A DNA stretch of 64,000 nt from Clostridiales bacterium UBA1316 (GCA_002307055.1 DBTM01000061.1:1-64000), one strand, 5' to 3'; counted from the first letter of the stretch, positions 8,424-17,755 are shown. The notes: generated from the letters alone by a model not told the origin. Numbers and translations are program-made.

Positions 8424-9614
8424 ATGACCAAAGATTTATCAATGCAAGAGACTGCGCTGCATCTTGAGAAATTCTGTTCGAAGATGGACAGCAGGCATCC
8501 TGATTGGGAAACAGCGCTTTTTGTCAGCAAGGTCAACCAATACTACTTCACCGGCACCATGCAGGACGGGCTGCTCGCCATCAAACGGAGCGGAAGCAGC
8601 TTCTATTTTGTCCGCAGAAGCTATGAGCGCGCTATGGACGAATCACCGATCAAGAACTTATTTCCGATACAGAGTTATAAAGATGCCGCAGAGGTAATCG
8701 GCTCGGATTTAGGGAAGACTTATATCGAAACGGAGATCATGACGTATGCCATACTCGAGCGGATTAAGAAGTATTTTGATATCAGCGATCTCGGAGCGCT
8801 CGACAAAACCGTCCTCTCGGCCCGGGCTGTCAAGACACCGTTCGAACTGAATATCATATCAGAGTCAGGACGGATTCACAACCAGCTGATGCGGGAGGTG
8901 ATCCCAGCACTGCTGCGCGAGGGTATGAGCGAGACCGACCTTTCGGTTGCGCTGCTTGAGAAGATGTACGCTTACGGTTTCCACGGTACCACGCGGTTCC
9001 AGATGTTCCAGACGGATTTGGGAATAGGCCAGATAAGTTTCGGAACAAACTCGCTGTACCCGACATTCTTTGACGGGCCGGGAGGCAGCTGCGGTCTTTC
9101 CGCTGCCGTACCGATTATGGGCAGCCGTGAGCGAAAGCTGAAACGCGGTGATATTATCTTCGTCGATATCGGCTTTGGAATTCAGGGTTATAACAGCGAT
9201 AAATCGCAGGTGTATATCTTTGGCGCGAAGCCGACGGACGAGATGGTCAGGGAGCAACGCGCCTGCATCGAAATTGAGAAGCGCACCGCCAACCTGCTCA
9301 TACCGGGTGCTCTGCCCTCAGATATCTATAAAAAGATTATCGGTGGTCTCAGTGAAGCTTATAAACGTAATTTTATGGGCTTCGAGGACAGGCGAGTCAA
9401 GTTTCTGGGTCATGGTATCGGGCTGCATGTCGATGAGCTCCCGGTTATTGCTGAAGGTTTTGATGAACCGATTGAAGAGAACATGGTATTTGCCATCGAG
9501 CCCAAAAAAGGCATAAGGGATGTCGGCCTCATCGGTGTGGAAGACACATATATCGTTATAAAGGAAGGTGCGATATGCGTTACAGGCGGTCCCTGCGACA
9601 TTATTGAGGTATAA
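8424..9614 (+). CDS. M24 family metallopeptidase (Xaa-Pro aminopeptidase-like)
   Basis: A 396-residue protein with an N-terminal creatinase-like domain (to about 135) and a C-terminal pita-bread catalytic domain. All five metal ligands of the family can be seen: D248, D259, H330 (in GHGIGLHVDE), E359 and E373. This supports an active dinuclear aminopeptidase that removes residues ahead of proline, although non-peptidase members exist. No signal peptide. CGGAGGAACA gives a strong ribosome binding site. Confidence 0.88.
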   Translation: MTKDLSMQETALHLEKFCSKMDSRHPDWETALFVSKVNQYYFTGTMQDGLLAIKRSGSSFYFVRRSYERAMDESPIKNLFPIQSYKDAAEVIGSDLGKTYIETEIMTYAILERIKKYFDISDLGALDKTVLSARAVKTPFELNIISESGRIHNQLMREVIPALLREGMSETDLSVALLEKMYAYGFHGTTRFQMFQTDLGIGQISFGTNSLYPTFFDGPGGSCGLSAAVPIMGSRERKLKRGDIIFVDIGFGIQGYNSDKSQVYIFGAKPTDEMVREQRACIEIEKRTANLLIPGALPSDIYKKIIGGLSEAYKRNFMGFEDRRVKFLGHGIGLHVDELPVIAEGFDEPIEENMVFAIEPKKGIRDVGLIGVEDTYIVIKEGAICVTGGPCDIIEV

Positions 9615-9681
9615 TTCAATTTATAAAATTAAGATTGAATATTCAGTCGAAATAAGTAAAAAATAACGGAAAGAGGTTAAT

Positions 9682-9984
9682 ATGAAGGTATTTACATTAC
9701 AGGAAGCTACTGAAATAGCCAAGCAGCTGGGAATCGACTTTAAGAAGGCCGGATATACCGCGGAGGAATTTCTCGACGGGCTGCACATCGAACTCGAGCA
9801 TGGCCTTGTCGACGCACAGACCAACGTGACAAACGACGACGGGCTTACGACGGCGAAGATTGTCCTGGCGCATCTGAAGGAGAACATCAGGTATTACGAC
9901 GAGAATGTCGGTTTGGAAGCATGGGAACACGCACTCGATAAAGTGAAGGGCGATACAAAGGGAAAGAAAATACAAATAGTATAA
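9682..9984 (+). CDS. DUF5661 family protein
   Basis: A 100-residue cytoplasmic protein. The segment ELEHGLVDAQTNVTNDDGLTT (about 37-57) followed by KIVLAHLKE..RYYD is the pattern of the DUF5661 family, whose function is unknown. AAAGAGG precedes the ATG. It is followed directly by a copy of the dispersed TAACGTTCGTTAG motif. Confidence 0.75.
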   Translation: MKVFTLQEATEIAKQLGIDFKKAGYTAEEFLDGLHIELEHGLVDAQTNVTNDDGLTTAKIVLAHLKENIRYYDENVGLEAWEHALDKVKGDTKGKKIQIV

Positions 9985-9986
9985 TA

Positions 9987-10000
9987 TAACGTTCGTTAGA
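9987..10000 (+). repeat. Copy 2 of the dispersed TAACGTTCGTTAG motif
   Basis: TAACGTTCGTTAGA begins two bases after the DUF5661 stop codon, in the sense direction of that gene. Confidence 0.75.
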
Positions 10001-10092
10001 ATTTATACGATAGGAAATATCGGATAATAGGAATATTTAGTTTGTTTTTGCTGATAATAACCTTGACCGAGATGTGATTAATATAGGAATGT

Positions 10093-10155
10093 CATAATGC
10101 CGCAGCTTGGCATTATGCACCGCGGCGGAGCAAGGATAATCTTGCTCCGCCGCGG
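10093..10155 (+). terminator. Two tandem hairpins, the second a strong terminator-like stem
   Basis: The 9985-10308 gap has no gene. It holds a perfect 9-bp hairpin (CATAATGCC / GGCATTATG, 10093-10117) and, two bases later, a perfect 15-bp GC-rich hairpin (10120-10134 with 10141-10155) followed by TTGTTGTCT. The second may end DUF5661 transcription, although it lies about 135 bases after the stop, which would leave a long 3' UTR or a small RNA. Confidence 0.65.
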
Positions 10156-10308
10156 TTGTTGTCTATATTGGCGTATCAGGTGCCTAAACCATCATAAATA
10201 TCAATGAATATCACAATCTTTATTAATAGCCATTTATTTACCATTCCAATTTCATGAAATAGTCTTATAATATAGAGTGATTAAAAATGAATGTAGGGAT
10301 TTAAGCGA

Positions 10309-10917
10309 ATGAACACCTTTTCGCATATGCTGATCGGCGATTTTCTACAGAAATACATATTTGAAATAAACGGCGTTGAACTGGATACGGCGAGCTTTGT
10401 ACACGGTAATCTGCTCCCTGACTTTTTGCCGTCTTATAAAAAACTGCCGCATACATGCCAGAGCTGGGAGCTTTACCTGAAACGTGAGAGTAAAACGCTG
10501 TCCGAGCATAAACAAGAAAGCACACGTTTCGGCCCGGGCTACTCCAGACGTCTTGGAATCATATGCCACTTTTACGCTGACTTCTTCTGTTATGCGCATA
10601 CAGAAGCGTTTCAGGGCGGAGCATGCCAGCATTTTAAATATGAGTGGGATCTCTACAGATTTACGCGGAAATATTATCCCGCGCTCTATTGGACAGACTT
10701 CGGCAGCGGATCAAGCGCGAACCAGACTGCTGAGATAATCTCCGGCGGATTTACGGCGCTGCAGCAATCTTACTTAAAAGAAGAGCAAGCTTTTGAAAAC
10801 GATATTGTGTATACACTGCGCGCCTGCATCAACGCAATTACGCTGATTACCAGTAATTCTGTTATTGCTAAAGCGCCGCAGCTGGGGCCGCTGGTTACAG
10901 GCTCTTTTAAAGTGTAA
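10309..10917 (+). CDS. Zinc-dependent phospholipase C-like family protein
   Basis: A 202-residue protein of the zinc-dependent phospholipase C/S1-P1 nuclease-like superfamily found in Clostridia. Likely zinc ligands are the early His in NTFSHMLIGD (residue 6), His and Asp in FVHGNLLPDFLP (about 28-34) and the cluster ICHFYADFFCYAHTEAF (about 84-100). Unlike classical alpha-toxin-type enzymes, no signal peptide is visible, so a cytoplasmic or membrane-proximal role is more likely. The ribosome binding site AGGGA is weak. Confidence 0.75.
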   Translation: MNTFSHMLIGDFLQKYIFEINGVELDTASFVHGNLLPDFLPSYKKLPHTCQSWELYLKRESKTLSEHKQESTRFGPGYSRRLGIICHFYADFFCYAHTEAFQGGACQHFKYEWDLYRFTRKYYPALYWTDFGSGSSANQTAEIISGGFTALQQSYLKEEQAFENDIVYTLRACINAITLITSNSVIAKAPQLGPLVTGSFKV

Positions 10918-10936
10918 AGGAATCCGAAACATAGAA

Positions 10937-10966
10937 GCGCCGAGACGGAAGTATCCGTTCCGGCGC
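10937..10966. terminator. Hairpin between convergent genes
   Basis: A GCGCCG...CGGCGC stem with an inner ACGGA/TCCGT stem lies between the phospholipase-like gene and the convergent membrane gene. Neither side has a good T-run, so it may be a weak bidirectional terminator. Confidence 0.5.
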
Positions 10967-11013
10967 ATTATTATGCGTTTATCGGCGATGCGGAATAAAA
11001 TTGCCCATGAAAA

Positions 11014-12564
11014 TCACGGCAAACGCTTTAATAGATAATAAGTGTCAGTTTTACCTTCGAAATATTGGTCCTGCTTAGAAACCACAGAATAATTTTTAAG
11101 GATGAAGGGTGGGACAGAATTGCGCGTCAGCACATAATCAATCTTTTTTTCATTGATGAACGCATCCTGAGACGCCTGGATTTCCGGCAGGCGGATATTT
11201 AAGCCGCAGAAGTATTTACAGGTTGGATCGATATTGCAGATCGTGTACTCACCAAAATCCAGAAAACCGTAATTTAAAAGAGTGGGATGGTCGGTCTGCA
11301 TGATGATGGCTTTAAATTTATACTGTGCCATGTCTTCGCGGCGTTCACCGATCAGATATATATTAGGACTGCTGAACCATGCGAAAACGAGAGACAAACC
11401 TGTCACTGCGATTACGGAAAGGTACCAGACCGCAGATTTTATAGGATGTGACCGCAGTTTTGAATAAATCAAATCAACGATGAAAATCAGCCCGAAAACC
11501 GAAAAGACGCTCAGCAGGAGTCCGTAATACTGATAGGCGATATCTCCGGCAAATATACCGGCCATTAAAGCCAGACAGCCGATAAACAGGCTGAGTCTGC
11601 CGATGAGTGATTTGAGGTACTTCTGCGTGATCAGCAGTGCGGCTAAACCAATAATGATGAATAAGGAGAACTGAAAATTTTCCAGAAAGGCAATCATAAT
11701 ATTAAACAGACGGCCAAACAGATGATCAAATATTGTCAGTTCTGAAATTTTGGAATACACGAAGATGTTGTCGTAAAAATAGCTCATGTAAAAATCACCA
11801 AGCGCATGATTCAGAAAAAAGTAAATCAGCCAAGGCAATAATAAGGCGATTATGCCGCTCAGAAAAACCAGAGTGGTTTTTACAGCCCGGCCAAGTTTTT
11901 TTTGTATGAGGCAAACCAATACTATCGATAGAATCCAGACAAGCTGAAAACCGAGCAGGTTGAATTTTATCAGTAAGATACAACCGGCAATGACGCCGTT
12001 TAAAAGAACCTGCTTATATGAAATGACAGCGGGGTATTCCAGCTTATAATAGCGCAGCAAGGAATAAATCGACACCGCGACAGACGGAAGACATAGCTCT
12101 TCGGCACTGTCGCCATGGCATAAAGCAGGGGATGACAAGATAATTGCCGCGATAATCGGCAGCATAAAGTACGCCGATTTTACGGGTAAATAGAGCCTGA
12201 TGATTTTTGCCGATACCCATAAAAAACACGAAAAACATATCACCTCAACGATATAAACACCTAAAAAAGAATTATTCGAAATTGCCCCGGCGAAGCCGTG
12301 TATGAGATATAACAGGGGGCCCTTCTGGTCGAAGATGTCACGGTATAATACTTTTCCGCGCAGCAGCGATTTTCCGACCGTTAAAAAGCAATTGGCATCG
12401 CCCCAGTCATTGAACGGATACAAAAAGGATGATTTTGAGCAAATAGCAAGAAAAACGGTTGAAATCAGGACGCAGAAAAAAAACAGAACAAAGTTTCTGC
12501 TTTTGTTCTTTTCCACCGTCAGCAGGTTATTTTGTTTATCGGAGAATAAGACTGCATGATTCAT
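11014..12564 (-). CDS. Polytopic membrane protein, glycosyltransferase-like (GT-C/PMT type)
   Basis: A 516-residue protein with about ten predicted membrane helices between residues 25 and 400 and an extracytoplasmic C-terminal tail of about 115 residues. The first loop (about 50-85) contains WGDANCFLTVGKSLLRG and YRDIFDQKGP, a layout like the acidic catalytic loop of GT-C glycosyltransferases that use polyprenyl-phosphate sugars. It may decorate the envelope. ATG at 12564 is preferred over the adjacent TTG because GGTG lies 6 bases before it. No partner glycosylation genes are adjacent. Confidence 0.65.
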   Translation of the reverse strand: MNHAVLFSDKQNNLLTVEKNKSRNFVLFFFCVLISTVFLAICSKSSFLYPFNDWGDANCFLTVGKSLLRGKVLYRDIFDQKGPLLYLIHGFAGAISNNSFLGVYIVEVICFSCFLWVSAKIIRLYLPVKSAYFMLPIIAAIILSSPALCHGDSAEELCLPSVAVSIYSLLRYYKLEYPAVISYKQVLLNGVIAGCILLIKFNLLGFQLVWILSIVLVCLIQKKLGRAVKTTLVFLSGIIALLLPWLIYFFLNHALGDFYMSYFYDNIFVYSKISELTIFDHLFGRLFNIMIAFLENFQFSLFIIIGLAALLITQKYLKSLIGRLSLFIGCLALMAGIFAGDIAYQYYGLLLSVFSVFGLIFIVDLIYSKLRSHPIKSAVWYLSVIAVTGLSLVFAWFSSPNIYLIGERREDMAQYKFKAIIMQTDHPTLLNYGFLDFGEYTICNIDPTCKYFCGLNIRLPEIQASQDAFINEKKIDYVLTRNSVPPFILKNYSVVSKQDQYFEGKTDTYYLLKRLP

Positions 12565-12670
12565 CAAAACACCGCCTTGAATGATATCTTACATCTGAAA
12601 ATAGAAATGTCAATATCACACTTATTATGCTGAAAAATCGCACCAATAATATGTGTTTTACACAAAAGGC

Positions 12671-12700
12671 TTGAATTACCTTTTATATTGATAATATAAT
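12671..12700 (+). promoter_or_regulatory. SigA-type promoter for the NRAMP transporter gene
   Basis: TTGAAT, an 18-base spacer and a perfect TATAAT lie about 40 bases before the start. No clear MntR-type palindrome was found next to it. Confidence 0.6.
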
Positions 12701-12737
12701 ACAAAAGGGATATTTAAGTCGGACTTGACAGGATGCT

Positions 12738-13997
12738 GTGTTCATGAAAAAATCATTTTTATCCAGACACGCCCCGAATGAAAAAGCGCTCAGCTTTTTA
12801 AAATATATAGGGCCGGGCTTGCTTGTGACAGTCGGGTTTATTGACCCAGGCAATTGGGCATCCAACATAGCGGCTGGGTCAAATTATGGGTATACGCTCC
12901 TGTGGATGGTGACGCTCTCTACCGTTATGCTGATCATACTGCAGCATAACGCAGCCCATTTGGGGATTGCAACCGGTAAATGCCTGGCTGAGGCAGCAAC
13001 AGAAAATATGAAGCCATGGATTAGAAACGGTGTTCTGGGTTCGGCGATGGCGGCATCTGTTTCGACGGCTTTGGCGGAAATATTAGGCGGCGGCATAGCA
13101 CTGGAAATGCTCTTCAAGATACCCCTGAAATTGGGCTGTGTGCTTGTTATGGCGCTCGTTTTGTATTTACAGTTTTCAAATTCCTATAAAAAAATCGAAA
13201 AGATCATCATCGGGTTTGTTTCGCTTATCGGGTTATCATTTATTTATGAAATTATGATTATTCATGCTGATTGGCCGGCGGCAGCAGCCGGATGGATCAC
13301 ACCCTCGTTCCCTAGGGGAGCGATGCCTGTTATCATGAGCGTTTTAGGTGCCGTTGTCATGCCCCACAATCTGTTCCTGCACAGCGAGATCATCCAATCC
13401 AGACAGTGGAATCTCAAGGATGAGAAGATCATTCGAAAACAGCTCAAGTTCGAATTTGGTGACACACTGTTATCCATGATCATCGGCTGGGCGATAAACA
13501 GCGCTATGCTGCTTATCGCTGCGGCGACTTTTTTCAAACAGGGTACGGCTGTCAGCGATTTATCACAAGCTCAGATTATGCTGCAGCCGATGCTTGGCAG
13601 CGCCGCCGCAATTGTTTTCGCGCTCGCGCTGCTTTTTGCCGGTATATCGTCAAGCATCACAGCGGGTATGGCGGGCGGCGGCATTTTCGCCGGTATTTAC
13701 GGCGAACCGTACGATATTTCCGACGTCCACAGCAAAATTGGCGTTCTGATCACAATGCTCACAGCAACTGCTGCTATCTTTTTTATCAAATCGCCTTTTG
13801 ACGGGCTTGTTTATTCTCAGATGCTCTTGAGTATCCAACTGCCGATTACGATTTTTACACAGATATACCTGACATCATCTAAAAAAGTTATGGGTAAATA
13901 CGCAAATTCAAAACTGGATAAATTCCTCCTCTGGACTTTCGCCATCGTTGTTACCGGCCTCAATCTGGCGCTCTTGGGCAGCTATATTATCAAGTAA
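12738..13997 (+). CDS. mntH: NRAMP family divalent metal ion transporter
   Basis: A proton-coupled transporter for Mn2+ or Fe2+ in the cytoplasmic membrane. The 419-residue protein has the two metal-site signatures: DPGN at 36-39 in helix 1 and MPH at 208-210 in helix 6 (MPHNLFLHS). About eleven membrane helices are visible. The start is GTG at 12738 or ATG at 12744; AGGATG is at a usable distance from either. The canonical methionine in helix 6 argues for a transition-metal rather than a magnesium or aluminium transporter. Confidence 0.9.
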   Translation: MFMKKSFLSRHAPNEKALSFLKYIGPGLLVTVGFIDPGNWASNIAAGSNYGYTLLWMVTLSTVMLIILQHNAAHLGIATGKCLAEAATENMKPWIRNGVLGSAMAASVSTALAEILGGGIALEMLFKIPLKLGCVLVMALVLYLQFSNSYKKIEKIIIGFVSLIGLSFIYEIMIIHADWPAAAAGWITPSFPRGAMPVIMSVLGAVVMPHNLFLHSEIIQSRQWNLKDEKIIRKQLKFEFGDTLLSMIIGWAINSAMLLIAAATFFKQGTAVSDLSQAQIMLQPMLGSAAAIVFALALLFAGISSSITAGMAGGGIFAGIYGEPYDISDVHSKIGVLITMLTATAAIFFIKSPFDGLVYSQMLLSIQLPITIFTQIYLTSSKKVMGKYANSKLDKFLLWTFAIVVTGLNLALLGSYIIK

Positions 13998-14027
13998 GAT
14001 GAATTTAGAATTAGGTAGGACATGGAA

Positions 14028-15215
14028 ATGAAGAAACTCATTATTGCTGTATTTATCATTATTATGACTTTTACTGTAACATCATGCAAAAGCACGACAG
14101 GCGGCAGCACAGCAACCCCGAGTGCTGAATCAAACGCGCCCACGACCGCGACAGCTGAAGCAACCGCGTCGTCGGCAGGTACTTCACCCGCTTCGACGGA
14201 GGAAGCTTCCGCGTCTTCGTCGGCTGATATAAAGACAATTAAGCTCAGCGGAAAAATCGGTGATACATCCATACAAATGTCCATACAGATCCAAGACGGC
14301 AAGGTCGCGGGGTCCTATTATTACGATAAAGACAAAAAAGAAATCAAGCTTGACGGAAAAATAGAAGAAAACAGAATGATGATAATAAACCAATACGGTG
14401 ACGATGGAAAAGCCGCAGGCAAATTCGACGGCTGGTATTCTCCCGGAGTCAGTATAAAGGGCAGCTGGACAGATGCCGCAACGGATGTGGTACAGGATTT
14501 TTATCTCAAAGTTATCAACGGTATTCCAGCTGGCGCCATATGGGCCGGTGAGTGGAAACGGATGGACACAGACCGTTTCAACAGCGCGACACTGATCATT
14601 TTTAATGAGACGAAAACCAGCTTTGATTTTCAGATGGACGCTTACAGCGGCGCGCATACAGGCTTTATTAACGGTACGGCGGCAATCGACGGATCCTTGG
14701 GTTATTTCAGTGATACCAGCACCGGAGCGATCATGTCTTTCGTTCTCAAAAGCGGGATCATAGACCTGACGGCTAATACCGCGGCAAATGGCCAAGCCGG
14801 AGCTGGTGTCGAATTCGACGGTAAATATACAAAGGCTGCGCTTGCGGCCGATACGCTCCTGAGCTTGGGATATGTAAAAAACGCGCAGCAGGACAATGCG
14901 TTTCGCACAATGGTGGGAACGGATTATGAATTGTTCTTGGATACAGCCGACGTCTCCGCTGCGGGCATTGATCAGGACAACCTCGGTGCAACCGTTACAA
15001 TGTGGTGGGTACCCGGTCTCACGGGCACCAACGAGTCGATTATGATGCTTATGCCCAATAATAAGCTCTGCGCCGGAATCATCGACACAGAGAGAAATAC
15101 AATAAAGGTATATACAAATGCCAGCAACATCAATTCCGTCCCCGCGACCATACGCACGTGGGCCAACAGTTACCCCGCATTGCCTTTTGAGTTCCTAAAC
15201 ACCAGCAAAAAATAA
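14028..15215 (+). CDS. Lipoprotein of unknown function
   Basis: About 395 residues. A signal peptide with basic start MKKL, a hydrophobic core and the lipobox VTSC (Cys about residue 20) marks a lipid-anchored surface protein. A Ser/Thr/Ala-rich linker (about 21-68) leads to a globular part with a repeated LSGKIG / LDGKIE pattern that suggests beta-strand repeats. ATG at 14028 is preferred over 14022 because TAGG lies 8 bases before it. No enzymatic motif was recognised. Confidence 0.75.
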   Translation: MKKLIIAVFIIIMTFTVTSCKSTTGGSTATPSAESNAPTTATAEATASSAGTSPASTEEASASSSADIKTIKLSGKIGDTSIQMSIQIQDGKVAGSYYYDKDKKEIKLDGKIEENRMMIINQYGDDGKAAGKFDGWYSPGVSIKGSWTDAATDVVQDFYLKVINGIPAGAIWAGEWKRMDTDRFNSATLIIFNETKTSFDFQMDAYSGAHTGFINGTAAIDGSLGYFSDTSTGAIMSFVLKSGIIDLTANTAANGQAGAGVEFDGKYTKAALAADTLLSLGYVKNAQQDNAFRTMVGTDYELFLDTADVSAAGIDQDNLGATVTMWWVPGLTGTNESIMMLMPNNKLCAGIIDTERNTIKVYTNASNINSVPATIRTWANSYPALPFEFLNTSKK

Positions 15216-15285
15216 TAGTTTGTGACAAATAACTCATTTTAAAGTATAATATAAGCGTAACAACAGCATTTGTGAGGTCATATAT

Positions 15286-15957
15286 ATGTATCTTGACGTA
15301 AAGGAACGCAGCTTTTTTTCGCGCGTGTTTTATAATATGACATGGGCGCTTGTCCTGACGGCGCTGACGGCTTACGGTATGGCCAACTACCCGCCGTTTA
15401 TTCATGCCATTATGTCCAATACAATTGGGCTTTTCCTCCTGATGGCACTGGAGGTTGTCCTGGTCGCGGCGCTGTCGAGAAGGATTATGACAATGAGTGT
15501 CGGCGCTGCTTATGTCGGGCTCGTCGTTTTCTCACTTGTCAACGGTGTGACGCTGTCGCTCATTTTTCTCGTTTACACGCTGGAATCGATTTTTATTGTC
15601 TTCTTCGCCGCCGCAGGATTGTTCCTCATTATGGCGCTCTTCGGGCATTTAACGAAAAAGGATTTATCGCCGATGGGGCGTTTTTTGTACATGAGCCTGT
15701 TTGGAATCATCATCGCGCTTGTTCTCAACCTGTTTATTCAAAGCTCAGCCTTGATGTATATGGTCAGCTTTGCCGGTGTTCTGATTTTTTCGGGAATTAC
15801 AGCCTATGACATGCAGTTTTTAAAAACGATGTATGAAAGCACGAGCTTTTCACCCGAGCAATACGAAAAAATCGCCCTGTACGGTGCCTTAAAGCTATAC
15901 CTCGACCTGATTAATCTTTTCCTTGATCTGCTCAGGCTTTTCGGAAAGAGAAGATAA
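15286..15957 (+). CDS. Bax inhibitor-1/YccA family membrane protein
   Basis: A 223-residue protein with seven predicted membrane helices. The family signature GITAYDMQFLK (about 176-186) near the end is present. Bacterial members (YetJ, YccA) are pH-sensitive calcium leak channels or FtsH modulators; which applies here is unknown. GAGGTC lies upstream of the ATG and a TATAAT box at 15245-15250 gives a likely promoter. Confidence 0.88.
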   Translation: MYLDVKERSFFSRVFYNMTWALVLTALTAYGMANYPPFIHAIMSNTIGLFLLMALEVVLVAALSRRIMTMSVGAAYVGLVVFSLVNGVTLSLIFLVYTLESIFIVFFAAAGLFLIMALFGHLTKKDLSPMGRFLYMSLFGIIIALVLNLFIQSSALMYMVSFAGVLIFSGITAYDMQFLKTMYESTSFSPEQYEKIALYGALKLYLDLINLFLDLLRLFGKRR

Positions 15958-15991
15958 AGCCCGAAACGCTTAAAACGAAAAGGGCGATAAT

Positions 15992-16609
15992 TTGAATATT
16001 GCTGTATTTGCCTCTCACGGCGGTTCGGATTTACAAGCGATCATCGATGCTTGTAAACTGGGTAAAATCAATGCAACAGTCTGTGCCGTCATAAGTAATA
16101 ATGAGGGCTCAAAAGCCTTAGAGCGCGCAATAAACGAAGGAATTGATAATTATCATCTAAGTAATAAAGTCATAAACAACCAAGATACTCTTGACCAAAA
16201 AACTCTCGAAATACTAGACAAACACCACGTAGACGTGATTTTCCTAGCCGGATATTTGAAAAAACTCAGTGAACCCATCGTGCAAAAATATGAAGGAAGA
16301 ATATTCAATGTTCACCCCGCCTTACTGCCTAAGTTCGGAGGAAAAGGGATGTACGGTATCAATGTGCACCGAGCTGTCCTAGAAGCCGGAGAAAAAATAA
16401 CAGGCATTACAATCCACAGAGCTGATAAGGATTATGACAACGGTGATATTATAGCGCAGACGACGGTTGATGTTTTAGAAACGGATACGCCCGAATCCTT
16501 GGCGGCGAGGGTATTGGAAAGGGAACATGCTTTTCTTGCTGAAGTTATCGGAGATATTGTCAGCGGAAGGATAATGCTGGGGAATGGTACTCTGATGGCG
16601 GGAGAGTAA
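15992..16609 (+). CDS. purN: Phosphoribosylglycinamide formyltransferase
   Basis: Transfers a formyl group from 10-formyl-THF to GAR in purine synthesis. Catalytic residues N106, H108 (in FNVHPALLP) and D149 (in DYDNG) align with N106/H108/D144 of the E. coli enzyme. The start is TTG at 15992, with AGGGCG 8 bases upstream. It is not in a pur operon here, and its middle part is more AT-rich than its neighbours, so it may be a stand-alone or acquired copy. Confidence 0.85.
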   Translation: MNIAVFASHGGSDLQAIIDACKLGKINATVCAVISNNEGSKALERAINEGIDNYHLSNKVINNQDTLDQKTLEILDKHHVDVIFLAGYLKKLSEPIVQKYEGRIFNVHPALLPKFGGKGMYGINVHRAVLEAGEKITGITIHRADKDYDNGDIIAQTTVDVLETDTPESLAARVLEREHAFLAEVIGDIVSGRIMLGNGTLMAGE

Positions 16610-16663
16610 GGCAAAGCATGCTGTTTTGATGCGTTCAAACGGCGTGTGCTCTATAAAATAGGC

Positions 16664-16709
16664 AAAAAAAAAGCAGGGAAGAGCGGATTGTTCCGTTTCC
16701 CCTGCTTTT
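16664..16709 (-). terminator. Intrinsic terminator of the response regulator-GGDEF gene
   Basis: On the minus strand an AAAGCAGGG...CCCTGCTTT stem is followed by nine T. The stem starts inside the stop codon of the upstream gene, so there is almost no 3' UTR. It may also stop purN transcription from the other side. Confidence 0.85.
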
Positions 16710-17646
16710 ATAGCATGCGCATGTCCTTCACATAGATACTGCCGGGGATGGATTTTGCTTTTTGCTTGAGTTCCGCTGCGATATCTGAGACTTCGAGGTA
16801 GGACGTAAAGGCTTTGAATTCGTTGGTGACGACAGCCAGCGAAATCGGCATAATGGGAAAAAGTGTTTCAGTGCCTTGCCGGTTATGTGTGACGATATGT
16901 CCGCGTTCGAGGTCTTCAGGCAGGTATAGGTCTCTGATACGGCGGTCGAATTGTTCTATGATTCCTTGGCAGATCGTGTCGGCGGCAGCAAGATTGACAA
17001 TCGCAATGAAATCATCGCCGCCGATGTGCCCAATAAATGAGCTTTCATCGCTGCCCTTAACCTCGTCGCGTAAAATATCGGCTGTGAGCTTAATGGCGAG
17101 ATCACCTTTACAAAAGCCATAAACGTCATTGTAGGCTTTAAAATCATCCAGGTCTGCGTATATCGCAGCAAATGGGCGGTTACTTTCAATTCTGCAATCC
17201 AGCTCCCTCATAATCTCCAGGTTACCCGGAAGCCCGGTGAGGGGATTGGCGTCCCTGTTGCGGTCAATGCGTTTCAATGTGTTATTAACCCGGCATAACA
17301 GCTCACGATTGTCAAACGGCTTTATAACATAGTCATCAGCGCCAATATCAAGGCCAATGAGCATGTCCTCGTGATCATCCTTACTGGTGAGCATGATAAT
17401 AGGCATCAGGTTGTTGCTTTCGGCTGCACGCAGGATACGGCATACTTCAAAACCGTTGATTCCCGGCATCACCACATCCAGAAGCACAAGGTCGGGCTTC
17501 TCCTCACGAACAAGACGCAGCGCTTCCTCGCCGCAAGATGCTAAAACGACCTGGTAATTCCCCTGTATCAATGCATTAGAAATAACCTTTGCAAAAAAAC
17601 TGCTGTCATCCACCACCAAGATTTTTTTCTTGAACAATAAGCGCAC
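16708..17646 (-). CDS. Response regulator with GGDEF-like output domain
   Basis: 312 residues. A receiver domain (about 8-125) has the acidic pair D13/D14, phospho-acceptor D57 and K110, so it should be phosphorylated. The output domain (about 135-310) is of the diguanylate cyclase type with NPLTGLPGN near 135-143, but the signature is GGDDF (210-214) instead of GGDEF/GGEEF, so activity is uncertain. The GTG at 17646 is almost inside the AGAGGTG ribosome binding site; a TTG three codons later has better spacing. Transcribed away from the DUF2087 pair, with which it shares a promoter region. Confidence 0.88.
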   Translation of the reverse strand: MRLLFKKKILVVDDSSFFAKVISNALIQGNYQVVLASCGEEALRLVREEKPDLVLLDVVMPGINGFEVCRILRAAESNNLMPIIMLTSKDDHEDMLIGLDIGADDYVIKPFDNRELLCRVNNTLKRIDRNRDANPLTGLPGNLEIMRELDCRIESNRPFAAIYADLDDFKAYNDVYGFCKGDLAIKLTADILRDEVKGSDESSFIGHIGGDDFIAIVNLAAADTICQGIIEQFDRRIRDLYLPEDLERGHIVTHNRQGTETLFPIMPISLAVVTNEFKAFTSYLEVSDIAAELKQKAKSIPGSIYVKDMRML

Positions 17647-17715
17647 CTCTTTCTTTGATTCTATTCTTAATATCGTTAAAAAAAGTCAAATATGTACTAT
17701 ATTTAAGAAATAATT

Positions 17716-17755
17716 TGAGAAATAGTGAGAAATAATGAGAAAAAGTGAGAATTTG
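17716..17755. repeat. Four phased 10-bp direct repeats (TGAGA...)
   Basis: TGAGA starts at 17716, 17726, 17736 and 17746, with AT-rich spacers of similar sequence (AATAG, AATAA, AAAAG). The exact 10-bp period puts all copies on one face of the helix. They lie in the divergent gap between the response regulator gene and the DUF2087 operon. Confidence 0.7.
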
